Shown: positions 17,123 to 24,300, counted from the first letter of the stretch. The stretch: 64,000 nt of DNA from Sphingomonas sp. CFBP 13720 (GCF_014842075.1 NZ_JACYVA010000002.1:124001-188000), one strand, 5' to 3'. Numbers and translations are program-made. Notes: generated from the letters alone by a model not told the origin.

Positions 17123-18259
17123 TCACACCTTCATCGGCATCAGGACGAACACCGCAGCGGCACCCTCCCGGTCACGCCACAGCGCCGGGCCGGTGGAGTC
17201 GGTCAGCGTTGCCTCGACCTCCAACGCCGTCAGGTGGCCCAGTACGTCGAGCAGATAGCGGGAGTTGAAGCCCACCGTCAGCGGCACGCCGGACCATTCG
17301 CACGGCATTTCCTCATCGGCCGTGCCATGCTCTGGGCTGGACACCGACAACGCAATTACCTCGTCGCGAATGATCATTTTGACCGCGCGAACCTTGTCGC
17401 TCGACACCGTCGTCACCCTGTTCAGCGCCGCGATCAGCGCGTCACGGTTTACCTTCAGCAGACCGTTGCCGCCTGTCGGAATGACGCGGGTATAATCTGG
17501 GAACGTCCCGTCGATGACCTTGGCCTGCAAGGTCGTCTCGCCGATCTCGACCCGCACGCTCGATGCCGATGCGCAGAACGTGACCAGCCCTTCGTGCCGG
17601 CCTAGCAACGTGATCAGCACCTTTACGATCTTCGTCGGGATGATGATGTCGGGAAGCGTCTGCGCACCGTCCGGCAGGGCGATAATGCCGCGCGCGAGGC
17701 GGTGCCCATCGGTTGCCGCAAACCGCAGGTCCGCGCCTTTCGGGGCATGGACGAACACGCCGTTGAGATAATAGCGGGTCTCTTCGGTCGAGACGGCGAA
17801 CAGCACCGTCGACAGCGCGCCCGCCAGCGTCAGCGCCGGTATCTCGAACTCGGTTTGCCAGTCGCGTTGCGGGCAGGCTGGGAAATCGTCGGCCGGCAGC
17901 GTCGGCAGCGTGAAGCGGGATCGCCCGGCGGAAACCGCCAGCTGGCCATCGCCCAGTGCAATCCGCACCCGATCGGCTGCCGGCAGCTTGTCGGCAATCT
18001 TGGCCAGCGTCGCTGCGTGGACCGTGATCGCCATTGCGTCGCCTACGCCGTCAAGCGAGACATGGCGTTCGCCCCAGCTGTCCAGATCAGTGCCGGTCAA
18101 TACCAACGCCGACGGCGATACGGTCATCAGGACGTTGGACAGCAGCGGGATCGTCGTGCGCTTTTCGACGACGTCGCCGACGTCCTTGAGGCCTGCACGC
18201 AGCGCTGGCGCATCGATTTCGAACGACCGCGTCGGGGTCGCCGTTTGCTTCTTCGTCAT
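17123..18259 (-). CDS. dnaN: Phage-encoded DNA polymerase III beta sliding clamp
   Basis: A 378-residue protein of normal clamp length with three-domain architecture. Recognisable landmarks are GTDLDSW near residue 60, LPADDFP near 125, TDGHRLA near 180, VIDGTFPDYTRVIP near 250 and the C-terminal VLMPMKV (compare the MPMRL terminus of bacterial DnaN). The ATG at 18259 overlaps the upstream stop. Clamps tether DNA polymerase to DNA. A phage copy could recruit or compete for host Pol III during phage replication; no phage polymerase gene is visible here. Confidence 0.93.
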   Translation of the reverse strand: MTKKQTATPTRSFEIDAPALRAGLKDVGDVVEKRTTIPLLSNVLMTVSPSALVLTGTDLDSWGERHVSLDGVGDAMAITVHAATLAKIADKLPAADRVRIALGDGQLAVSAGRSRFTLPTLPADDFPACPQRDWQTEFEIPALTLAGALSTVLFAVSTEETRYYLNGVFVHAPKGADLRFAATDGHRLARGIIALPDGAQTLPDIIIPTKIVKVLITLLGRHEGLVTFCASASSVRVEIGETTLQAKVIDGTFPDYTRVIPTGGNGLLKVNRDALIAALNRVTTVSSDKVRAVKMIIRDEVIALSVSSPEHGTADEEMPCEWSGVPLTVGFNSRYLLDVLGHLTALEVEATLTDSTGPALWRDREGAAAVFVLMPMKV

Positions 18260-18795
18260 GCTGCAAGCCCCGTGATCTGGCCAGTGGCCACGATGATGAT
18301 GCGCCGCAGGGTTGGCGCGGAAACCTTCTGCACCCGGATCAGGTGCGATGCGGCGAGCGCCGCCAGTCCGGCCTTCACACCGTCCTCGGTCAGCTTCGCG
18401 CGCGCGGCGAGTTGCTTGTCGGTCGGACACGGCCGACCATGCCGGGCGAAGCGTTCCAGCACCGGCAGCAGCGCGTCGACGACGGCCGCTTCGCCGTCCG
18501 CCAGCACCGCAGGCGTGACCGCCAGCTTCGGCCGCGTCGGGCGGGTCAGCGCCGTCGCAGCAGGGGTGCGCTGGGCGCAGTAGTGGAAGATTGCTGGATC
18601 GACCTTCGACCGCGCCTGCGTCAGCGCGACCAGCCCCCGCTTGGCGAGCGCCCGCATATGAGCTGCTCCCTTGCTGGCGGCGGGCAGCGACAGTCTCGAA
18701 GCATAGACGAACCGGTCGCCGGGCTTGGCGACTTCCATCCATGCGTCGATCCGCTCTGGCGACGCCACGATACCGGGGGCTTCGTCTATGATCAC
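18256..18795 (-). CDS. Phage winged-helix/HTH protein in the replication operon
   Basis: A 179-residue protein with a GTG start at 18795 that overlaps the preceding stop (GTGA); its own stop overlaps dnaN's ATG. The C-terminal half has a winged-helix pattern (PTDKQLAARAKLTEDGVKAGLAAL, then a wing-like strand), and the N-terminal 60 residues contain another HTH-like stretch (AAHMRALAKRGLVALT). It may be a replication initiator-like or regulatory DNA-binding protein. No specific family is recognised. Confidence 0.7.
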   Translation of the reverse strand: MIIDEAPGIVASPERIDAWMEVAKPGDRFVYASRLSLPAASKGAAHMRALAKRGLVALTQARSKVDPAIFHYCAQRTPAATALTRPTRPKLAVTPAVLADGEAAVVDALLPVLERFARHGRPCPTDKQLAARAKLTEDGVKAGLAALAASHLIRVQKVSAPTLRRIIIVATGQITGLAA

Positions 18796-19079
18796 GCGGC
18801 CCGCCGCATCCTGCGCGCCGGCACCGGGTCGCCCCAACGGCCGAACGCGGGCTGCGACCAGTCGCGCACCAGCACGGCGTGCCCGGTCGCCCGCGCGATA
18901 TCGAACCGCTGACGCTGGCCGGGGACCAATTCGCCCGTGATCATCCGGTCGACGTGCATGGCGTCGACGCCGATCGCGCCGAGCGCCTTGGCGGCATGCG
19001 CAGATGACACCGCGTTCAGCCATGCGGCGAACCGACGCGCGCCTTCGTTCGGCACGACAGCACCGAGATATAGCCTCAT
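18792..19079 (-). CDS. Small phage HTH protein
   Basis: A 95-residue protein. The central part (VDRMITGELVPGQRQRFDIA) resembles the recognition helix and following helix of Cro/CI-type domains. The ATG at 19079 has GGGAG nine bases upstream; an alternative TTG at 19085 overlaps the upstream stop (TTGA). It sits between two other regulatory genes in a tightly overlapping operon. Probable DNA-binding regulator; target unknown. Confidence 0.65.
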   Translation of the reverse strand: MRLYLGAVVPNEGARRFAAWLNAVSSAHAAKALGAIGVDAMHVDRMITGELVPGQRQRFDIARATGHAVLVRDWSQPAFGRWGDPVPARRMRRAA

Positions 19080-19081
19080 CG

Positions 19082-19609
19082 TCAATTACTCCCTGTCCGC
19101 AGCGCGCTCTGGCGCGTCTGCATTGCGGCGATTGCACGTGCGCAGATGTCGAGCGCGTCTGACGGGATCTCCATCAGTTCGGCATCGTCCAGCGCGCCCG
19201 GCGTCCGTTGATCGGAAAGCGCCATGCTGAGCAGGTGCGACACCTTCAGCAGGTTGCAGAGCGCGTCGCCGTCGGCAGCGCCGATGCATTCCGCCGGGAC
19301 CGATCGCCGACCCGCCCGAAGCAAGAACCCGTCCAGCGCCAGAGGATCGAGGCCCAGTGCGTTGACCAGCAGATCGATCCGCAGCGTCGATGTTTCATCG
19401 CGAGCGTTGCGAACTGTCTTTTCGTCGCAGCCAAGCGCCTTGCCGACCCGCGTTGGCCCGAGTTTCTGGCAAAGCGGCAACAGCATCTCGCGGGTCGTTT
19501 CGCGGGCGTCATCTTCCGTCAGCGGAACGAAAGACGGGGGGACCGTCCTGCCGGTCATCGCGTAGAACTCGTGGAATGTTGAAGCGAACTCATGCCGCCA
19601 CCTGCTCAT
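19082..19609 (-). CDS. Phage HTH regulator (CII-like position)
   Basis: A 175-residue protein. Residues 50-75 (KLGPTRVGKALGCDEKTVRN) form a helix-turn-helix; the rest is mostly helical with no other landmark. It is the second gene of the leftward operon, overlapping the Cro-like gene by 20 bases, the position CII-type activators often take. Function inferred from HTH and position only. Confidence 0.7.
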   Translation of the reverse strand: MSRWRHEFASTFHEFYAMTGRTVPPSFVPLTEDDARETTREMLLPLCQKLGPTRVGKALGCDEKTVRNARDETSTLRIDLLVNALGLDPLALDGFLLRAGRRSVPAECIGAADGDALCNLLKVSHLLSMALSDQRTPGALDDAELMEIPSDALDICARAIAAMQTRQSALRTGSN

Positions 19610-19811
19610 CGACCAGTTCGGTCACTTCGCCTGTCTCGAAATCGACTGCTTTCGAGATCGATTGCGCTGCGAGCCGCAGATGATCGGCCCGCGAAGCGGT
19701 GAGACCGATCTTGCGCCAGCTATGGACGGTCGACACGGGCAGCTTCAGCAGCTTCGCGACGAACGTCGTACCGCCGAGGCCATCAATGATTTGGGGAATG
19801 ACGCTTTCCAT
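19590..19811 (-). CDS. Cro-like / YdaS-like phage repressor
   Basis: A 73-residue protein beginning MESVIPQIIDGLGG. TFVAKLLKLPVSTVHSWRKI is a Cro/YdaS-type HTH. It diverges from the S24-type repressor gene at 19905 and begins one base downstream of the predicted transcription start, so its mRNA would be leaderless or nearly so. The ATG at 19811 is preferred because a longer frame would run through the operator and promoter. It should antagonise the repressor at the TGCGA-N3-TCGCA operators (inference). Confidence 0.8.
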   Translation of the reverse strand: MESVIPQIIDGLGGTTFVAKLLKLPVSTVHSWRKIGLTASRADHLRLAAQSISKAVDFETGEVTELVDEQVAA

Positions 19812-19818
19812 GCCGCTA

Positions 19819-19847
19819 ATAATGCGATGATCGCAACTTATTGGCAA
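19819..19847 (-). promoter_or_regulatory. Leftward early promoter with embedded operator
   Basis: On the minus strand TTGCCA (19847-19842) and CATTAT (19824-19819) are separated by 17 bp, with operator 19823-19835 inside the spacer. Predicted start is near 19812, directly before the Cro-like ATG. The same layout recurs at the rightward promoter near 20796-20825. Not experimentally supported. Confidence 0.6.
19823..19835. promoter_or_regulatory. Phage operator 1 (TGCGATGATCGCA)
   Basis: A 13-bp palindrome, one of five copies of TGCGA-N3-TCGCA in the immunity region. It overlaps the -10 and spacer of the leftward promoter, so bound repressor would block it. Confidence 0.8.
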
Positions 19848-19856
19848 GCCGAAAAA

Positions 19857-19869
19857 TGCGACGTTCGCA
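19857..19869. promoter_or_regulatory. Phage operator 2 (TGCGACGTTCGCA)
   Basis: A perfect palindrome. Its centre is 34 bp from operator 1 and 15 bp from operator 3. The 34-bp distance is exactly repeated between operators 4 and 5. Confidence 0.78.
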
Positions 19870-19871
19870 AT

Positions 19872-19884
19872 TGCGATGATCGCA
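19872..19884. promoter_or_regulatory. Phage operator 3 (TGCGATGATCGCA)
   Basis: Identical to operator 1. It overlaps a possible -35 (TTGCGA 19871-19876) for the repressor gene itself, whose -10 would be TTTATG at 19894-19899 (17-bp spacer). That suggests autoregulation, with a transcript starting at or very near the repressor ATG. Confidence 0.75.
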
Positions 19885-19904
19885 TGCCGGGCTTTTATGT
19901 CTGT

Positions 19905-20483
19905 ATGACCGACCTAACCCCAGACCGGCTTCGCGCACTGATGCGCGAGCAGAAAAAGAAGCAGGTCGACCTTGCCAATCTCCTTGGTATCGACCCGACC
20001 GCTGTCTCGAAGATATTTACCGGCGTTCGCACGATCCAGCACCGGGAACAGCCAGTCATCCAAGCGTGGCTGGGCGTGGCACCTGAACCAAACGAAGGCG
20101 TGGTCGCACGCATCCCGATCATCGGTCAGGTTGCCGCCGGGAATTGGCGCGAAGCCGTCCATCAGTCGATGGGATCGATCCCTTCGCCAGATGCCGAGAT
20201 CTCGCCGCTGGCATTTGCTCTCAACGTCGATGGCGATTCGATGGATAAGCTGGTCGCGGACGGAGGGACCGTCATTGTCGACCCCTCCGACAAAGCGCTG
20301 TATCCCGGCAGATACTACGTCGTCATCAACGATACTGGCGAGACGACGTTCAAGCAATTCGCCGCCGACCCCGCCCGGCTCATTCCGTGTTCAACGAATG
20401 CCGAGCATAGAGAGATCGTTGTCGGGGACGGAACCGCGTTCTCGATCGTCGGTCGCGTGATATGGCGTGCGTCGCGGCTCTAG
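19905..20483 (+). CDS. Phage repressor: XRE HTH plus S24/LexA-type autoprotease
   Basis: A 192-residue protein. N-terminal HTH (about 18-45: KQVDLANLLGIDPTAVSKI) and C-terminal peptidase S24 domain. All autocleavage elements are visible: scissile A78-G79 in QVAAGNW, nucleophile Ser112 in VDGDSMDK, and general base Lys150 in GETTFKQF. It would maintain lysogeny by binding the TGCGA-N3-TCGCA palindromes and be cleaved during the RecA/SOS response. The ATG at 19905 is preferred, as a longer frame would cross the operators. It diverges from the Cro-like gene and its 3' end overlaps a convergent gene by 104 bp. Confidence 0.93.
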   Translation: MTDLTPDRLRALMREQKKKQVDLANLLGIDPTAVSKIFTGVRTIQHREQPVIQAWLGVAPEPNEGVVARIPIIGQVAAGNWREAVHQSMGSIPSPDAEISPLAFALNVDGDSMDKLVADGGTVIVDPSDKALYPGRYYVVINDTGETTFKQFAADPARLIPCSTNAEHREIVVGDGTAFSIVGRVIWRASRL

Positions 20484-20715
20484 CCGCCTCCAGCTGACGG
20501 CGCTCCTCGATCCACGGCCGCGCGTTCGGGGCCGTCATCCATTCGGTGAGATACTGAATGTTGCCGGGCACGGTGATATAGAATTGCCCACGCTGGTCAT
20601 AGCTACCCAGACCCTCGGCTAGCAGGTCGTCGGCCGCTTCGAAGCAGGCTTGTCGCCATGGGCCAACCGGCCGATCGAAGCATAACGCACGATACCACGT
20701 CACTGGAACATCCAC
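20380..20715 (-). CDS. Small phage protein convergent with the repressor, function unknown
   Basis: 111 residues from GTG at 20715, with GGGAG six bases upstream. The first 75 residues look like folded protein (WYRALCFDRPVGPWRQACFE, FYITVPGNIQYLTEW); the last 30, overlapping the repressor 3' end, are low-complexity basic. Operators 4 and 5 lie in its upstream region, so it may share that control. No family recognised. A shorter true product or a spurious call remains possible. Confidence 0.55.
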   Translation of the reverse strand: MDVPVTWYRALCFDRPVGPWRQACFEAADDLLAEGLGSYDQRGQFYITVPGNIQYLTEWMTAPNARPWIEERRQLEAARAATHAISRDRRSRTRFRPRQRSLYARHSLNTE

Positions 20716-20774
20716 CCAAGCACTCCCGCCTATGAGAACATAAAAAGAACATACCTCAGATTGATTCGCAAGGT

Positions 20775-20787
20775 TGCGATAGTCGCA
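20775..20787. promoter_or_regulatory. Phage operator 4 (TGCGATAGTCGCA)
   Basis: Palindromic half-sites TGCGA/TCGCA as at the other operators. Centred 34 bp upstream of operator 5, matching the operator 1-2 spacing. Confidence 0.75.
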
Positions 20788-20795
20788 TTTTTAGA

Positions 20796-20825
20796 TTGAC
20801 TGATATGTTGCGATCATCGCATGTT
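20796..20825 (+). promoter_or_regulatory. Rightward early promoter with embedded operator
   Basis: TTGACT (20796-20801) and CATGTT (20820-20825) with an 18-bp spacer that contains operator 5. The stretch GTTGCGATCATCGCAT is shared with the leftward promoter, as are flanking bases. Expected to drive the 20858-26103 operon. The -10 is a poor match to consensus. Confidence 0.5.
20809..20821. promoter_or_regulatory. Phage operator 5 (TGCGATCATCGCA)
   Basis: The reverse complement of operators 1 and 3, located between -35 and -10 of the rightward promoter. Repressor bound here should silence the 20858-26103 genes. Confidence 0.78.
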
Positions 20826-20857
20826 ATAGCCGCCGGACGGTCCGGTGGAGTCGCAAC

Positions 20858-21136
20858 ATGCAAACCCCTTTCATCACCGATCTGCGCGCCGCTGCGCTGA
20901 CGCCCATCGACGGCGGCGTCGTCAACGCCGTCGTTTCGCTCAAGTATTTTGATCAGGACGGTCGCCACGCCGGCACGTCCGTCATTCTTGCGGGCGATCT
21001 TGCCGAACAGGCACGCGCGCTGCTGGCCTTCGCCGAAGCAACCGTACTGCACGCGGCCGGTGCCGACGGCGCGGATCGCCCGCCCCACCATCACTTCCCG
21101 ATCATGCAGGATCTGCGCATCGGCGCATTGGTCTGA
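20858..21136 (+). CDS. Small phage protein, first gene of the rightward operon
   Basis: A 92-residue protein beginning MQTPFITDLRAAAL, preceded by GGTGGAG about ten bases upstream. Alternating hydrophobic segments (GGVVNAVVSLKYFD, GTSVILAGDL) suggest a small alpha/beta fold; the C-terminal part has a His cluster (PPHHHFP). No family recognised. It is the first gene after the operator-controlled promoter, a position where phages often keep host-takeover or anti-defence genes (inference). Confidence 0.7.
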   Translation: MQTPFITDLRAAALTPIDGGVVNAVVSLKYFDQDGRHAGTSVILAGDLAEQARALLAFAEATVLHAAGADGADRPPHHHFPIMQDLRIGALV

Positions 21137-21288
21137 TGCACGCGACGTACGTAGCGGCCACGTCCGCCCTGTTCGCTGCCGGCGGCGCGCTGGCCATCAC
21201 GGCGATCGTCGCGACGGTCGCGCCTGCTCGCCACCGCATCCTCACCCTGCTGTGGCACGGTGCGCAATGGAGCAACCTGCATGGCTGA
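21136..21288 (+). CDS. Small membrane protein (50 aa)
   Basis: MHATYVAATSALFAAGGALA begins a hydrophobic segment of about 25 residues, followed by a short basic/aromatic tail (ARHRILTLLWHGAQWSNL). The ATG overlaps the preceding stop (TGATG), and its end overlaps the next gene's start by eight bases. A one-helix inner-membrane protein is predicted. Function unknown. Confidence 0.55.
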   Translation: MHATYVAATSALFAAGGALAITAIVATVAPARHRILTLLWHGAQWSNLHG

Positions 21289-21868
21289 TCCCCGCGTGAA
21301 AACCGCCACCGGTCCGACAATCCTGCTCGCGAGCGGACACTATTTCGACTTACTCGATCCCGCGAACAGCCGCTTCAACTTGGCGGACATTGCCCGTGGG
21401 CTGGGCAACACGTGTCGCTTCGCTGGCCAGTGCGACCGTTTCTATTCCGTCGCCGAACATACATGGCTGGCCAGCTTCCTTGTGCCGCAACCGCTGGCGT
21501 TTGCGGCTTTGATGCACGACGCACCGGAAGCGTTCATCGGCGACGTAACTCGACCCCTCAAAGGGTTGTTGCCGGCATACAAAGAGATCGAGAACCGGAT
21601 CGCCGACGTGATCGCGGAACGCTTCCTGCTAGGCGACCTGTGCGATCATCCGATGGTCAAGCGCGCTGACCTTCAGATGCTTGCGGCCGAACAGCTTGCG
21701 ATGATGCCAACGCATGATGATGCATGGCATTGCCTTGAAGGCATCGACGTGCCGGCATTGGATTGGCAAAACTGGTCGCCTGTGGATGCCGCCAAGAATT
21801 GGCTGCACCGCGCCGAAGTGCTGATCAACCGCTTCCCCGGTCACGACGTGGAAAGTCTCCTGTCGTGA
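21281..21868 (+). CDS. HD-domain phosphohydrolase (YfbR-like)
   Basis: A 195-residue protein from ATG 21281. The HD motif residues are visible: H60 in SVAEHTW, H79-D80 in LMHDAPEAF and D88 in GDVTRPLK. The downstream DAWHCLEG region is helical. HD proteins of this type dephosphorylate deoxynucleoside monophosphates or similar substrates (family knowledge); the substrate here is unknown. A nucleotide-pool role during infection fits its neighbours (exonuclease, PP-loop protein). The preceding GTG at 21260 would add seven residues but lacks support. Confidence 0.85.
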   Translation: MADPRVKTATGPTILLASGHYFDLLDPANSRFNLADIARGLGNTCRFAGQCDRFYSVAEHTWLASFLVPQPLAFAALMHDAPEAFIGDVTRPLKGLLPAYKEIENRIADVIAERFLLGDLCDHPMVKRADLQMLAAEQLAMMPTHDDAWHCLEGIDVPALDWQNWSPVDAAKNWLHRAEVLINRFPGHDVESLLS

Positions 21869-21984
21869 CCCCTCGTCCCATCCTTACGCCGCGCAGCCTG
21901 TGGCGCATCCTCGTCGCGATCATGGCGCTGCTGCTGCTCGCCACTGTCGCCGCCACCGTCTCGATCTTCCGAGGTGACCTATGA
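21865..21984 (+). CDS. Very small membrane protein (39 aa)
   Basis: GTG at 21865 overlaps the HD-gene stop as GTGA, and the stop overlaps the next ATG as ATGA. The product has a basic N-terminus and one hydrophobic helix (ILVAIMALLLLATVAATVSI). The double overlap and the membrane helix argue for a real gene, but its small size keeps confidence moderate. Function unknown. Confidence 0.45.
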   Translation: MTPRPILTPRSLWRILVAIMALLLLATVAATVSIFRGDL

Positions 21985-22766
21985 CCACTAGATTTATGAT
22001 TGATCTTGAAACGATGGGTACGACGCCGGGCTGTACGATAGTTGCAATTGGCGCAGTCCGCTTCTCGATCGACGGGTTCATCAACGACCGCTTCTACCAC
22101 GTCGTATCGCGCGACAGCTGCTTGGATGCCGGTCTTTTCGAATGCGCTCAAACCGCGCAGTGGTGGACCAACCAAAGTGCGCAGGCGCAGTCAGTTCTAA
22201 CAGACTATCGCAACTCACAACAATCCGAACCTCTGCGCGCGGTGCTGATTGCTTTGAATACGTTCATCCGAGCAGCGGGCGGTCGCGTCGAGATCTACGG
22301 TAACGGAAGCGACTTCGACAACGCCATTCTCGCAACGGCAGCACGCGCCGTGGATCTGGATCTGGCGTGGTCGTTCTGGGAGAACCGTTGCTATCGAACC
22401 ATCAAAGCCAGATCGCCGGGTGTAAACATCTATCGACAGGGCACGCACCACAACGCCCTCGACGATGCGATCTCGCAGGCCGAGCATCTGGGCCGCATCG
22501 AGCGCGCCACCGCCTTTGATAGTGACAAGCTCGCACACGGGCTGCTGTTCTTGAACTGGATGGCTGACCGGTATCGTGAGCGCACGTGCCGACGCTTTCT
22601 GGGTCTCCGTCTCCCGACCATGACACGAGCCGAAGCACTGAACCACGCTCGCGCGACGTTCGATGCCATCCCGCTGGACGAACCTTTTGGGTCGCCGGAC
22701 ATGGACTGGGACGAAGAGGGCGCAGCCACCCTCGTTGACCTAGACTTGGAGCATTGGGACCAATGA
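21981..22766 (+). CDS. DEDDh 3'-5' exonuclease, Rv2179c-like
   Basis: A 261-residue protein. Exo motif I is MIDLETMG (D8, E10), motif II GNGSDFDNAIL, motif III HHNALDDAI (H and D), giving the DEDDh set. The opening resembles the Rv2179c-like 3'-5' exoribonuclease group, frequently encoded by phages. It is translationally coupled to both neighbours (ATGA). It could trim RNA or DNA 3' ends during phage replication or counter host defences; which is unknown. Confidence 0.87.
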   Translation: MTTRFMIDLETMGTTPGCTIVAIGAVRFSIDGFINDRFYHVVSRDSCLDAGLFECAQTAQWWTNQSAQAQSVLTDYRNSQQSEPLRAVLIALNTFIRAAGGRVEIYGNGSDFDNAILATAARAVDLDLAWSFWENRCYRTIKARSPGVNIYRQGTHHNALDDAISQAEHLGRIERATAFDSDKLAHGLLFLNWMADRYRERTCRRFLGLRLPTMTRAEALNHARATFDAIPLDEPFGSPDMDWDEEGAATLVDLDLEHWDQ

Positions 22767-22990
22767 TCCGCCACCTGATCCCCCGCTTCGAATGGGGCCG
22801 CTGGGACGGTGCCGCGCTGACGTTCGATCCCAACGGCGGCGTCGAACTGCCGAACGGCCTTGCGCGCTCGATGCGCCTCGCCTTCGGCCAGCCCACCACC
22901 ACGCCGCACCGCGACCAAGTCGTCGGCGGCATCCTCTGCGTCCAGTGGCTCGGCCTCGCCATTGAGGTAGCAATCGGGAAGGTTCGCTAA
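22763..22990 (+). CDS. Small phage protein, function unknown
   Basis: A 75-residue protein beginning MIRHLIPRFEWGRWDGAAL; the ATG overlaps the exonuclease stop. It has mixed composition with a hydrophobic C-terminus (GGILCVQWLGLAIEVAIGK). No family recognised. Coupling and reading-frame quality support a real gene. Confidence 0.6.
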   Translation: MIRHLIPRFEWGRWDGAALTFDPNGGVELPNGLARSMRLAFGQPTTTPHRDQVVGGILCVQWLGLAIEVAIGKVR

Positions 22991-22994
22991 AGCG

Positions 22995-23375
22995 ATGTCC
23001 TCGGTACAAGGACTGCCGGGAACGCCCGCTGTCGGCACGGCAGCAATTTCCGGCACCACCGACGCCCAGCCACAGTGTCCGGAATGCCTGTCGCCGTTCG
23101 CGCGACGGCATCCGGGGCAACTGTTCTGCACCGTCGCACACCGCGACGCATGGAACGGTCGCGCCGCCGTGCGCGGCCGCGTGCTGACCCCGCTCGCCAT
23201 CGTTGCGCGTGTCACGCGCAACGGCACGCGCGGCGATCGCAAGACCGGTGCGCGTGCCGCGAGCGAAGCCGCCACGCTGATCCAGCAGTGGCGCGACGAT
23301 GATCGCGCCGCCGGCCGGATGAGCCATCCCGAATATCTCGCCCGCCGCTACCGCGTCGGGTTCGATCCGCTCTGA
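22995..23375 (+). CDS. Phage zinc-finger-like protein, function unknown
   Basis: A 126-residue protein. Residues 27-50 contain CPEC...FCTVAHRDAW, a CxxC...C...H arrangement likely to bind zinc; similar short fingers occur in phage proteins of unknown role. The rest is basic and helical (IQQWRDDDRAAGRMSHPEYL). It sits between the exonuclease and PP-loop genes. Confidence 0.65.
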   Translation: MSSVQGLPGTPAVGTAAISGTTDAQPQCPECLSPFARRHPGQLFCTVAHRDAWNGRAAVRGRVLTPLAIVARVTRNGTRGDRKTGARAASEAATLIQQWRDDDRAAGRMSHPEYLARRYRVGFDPL

Positions 23376-23388
23376 AGGGTTGCCGGTT

Positions 23389-24300
23389 ATGGCGTCTCCT
23401 ACCCACGATCTTTTTGGCGAACCGCCAGCGGCAACGAACAGTGGCGGCAAGACCAAACGTCGCTTTGCCGCTCTCTCAACACCGCTCGAAAGCCCGCTGC
23501 TGCGCGTCTTAGCGCTCGGCCTCGGCCTGCAATCAGTTGTTCTTGCGCTGAAATCTGCGCGCGGTGACCTGCCAATGTTGGATGCCGCGATTTTCTCGGA
23601 CACCGGCGATGAAAAGCACAAAACATACGAGTATCTCGAATACCTGCGGCCGCTGTGTCCGTTTCCAATCATAGTTACTGCACGACCGGGCCTGACGCTT
23701 GGCGAGCATGCGATAAAGATCGCGCATCACGATGTAACGCGCACGTCTTCGCCGCCGTGGTTTACCGCCGGTCCTGACGGCATGCTGCCGAAACAATGCA
23801 ATTCAGAATATAAGAAACGCCCTGTGCAACGCGAAATTGCGCGCATGATCCGCGATCGGACGCAGCAGTTTCGTCTGCCGAAAGAACCCGTCGTAGAGCA
23901 ATGGTTCGGCATGACGTTGGACGAACTCTGGCGGATGGCGACCGCAGAAAAGGCTTACATACACAACAGATATCCGCTGACTGAAGAACCGCACGCCATG
24001 AAACGCCATCATTGCGAAAAATGGTTGATGGACCGACAGTACCGCGTCCCTCCGAAATCAAGCTGCCGCTACTGTCCTTATCAGTCAGACCAGCAATGGC
24101 TTGATATGCAGCAAAACCACCCAGAGGATTTCGCGGAAGTCGTACAGTTTGATCGGGAAATCCGACCCGGCTTTTACGGCATGGAGGGTAGCGCATACTT
24201 GCATCGTTCGCGGCGACCGATCGATGAGATCGATTTTCGACGGATGCCGAATCAGTCTGAAGCCGATTTCGGTTGCGGTGAAGGGTATTGCGGATCGTGA
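23389..24300 (+). CDS. PP-loop (PAPS reductase/adenine nucleotide alpha-hydrolase-like) phage protein
   Basis: A 303-residue protein (ATG 23389, AAGGG nine bases upstream). The nucleotide-binding loop is the variant GLGLQSVVLAL near residue 48, followed by DAAIFSDTGDE, a pattern of phage-encoded members of the PAPS-reductase superfamily. A conserved Cys pair lies in SSCRYCPYQSDQQW near residue 230. True PAPS reductases use different C-terminal motifs, so sulfate reduction is unlikely; DNA or tRNA modification chemistry is possible. Part of the early rightward operon with no dedicated partner visible. Confidence 0.75.
   Translation: MASPTHDLFGEPPAATNSGGKTKRRFAALSTPLESPLLRVLALGLGLQSVVLALKSARGDLPMLDAAIFSDTGDEKHKTYEYLEYLRPLCPFPIIVTARPGLTLGEHAIKIAHHDVTRTSSPPWFTAGPDGMLPKQCNSEYKKRPVQREIARMIRDRTQQFRLPKEPVVEQWFGMTLDELWRMATAEKAYIHNRYPLTEEPHAMKRHHCEKWLMDRQYRVPPKSSCRYCPYQSDQQWLDMQQNHPEDFAEVVQFDREIRPGFYGMEGSAYLHRSRRPIDEIDFRRMPNQSEADFGCGEGYCGS

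Noticed and set aside
23389..24300. DndC-type phosphorothioation gene or genuine PAPS reductase
   Set aside because: The P-loop is a variant form and no dnd/ssp partners or sulfur-assimilation genes are present; only superfamily membership is supported.
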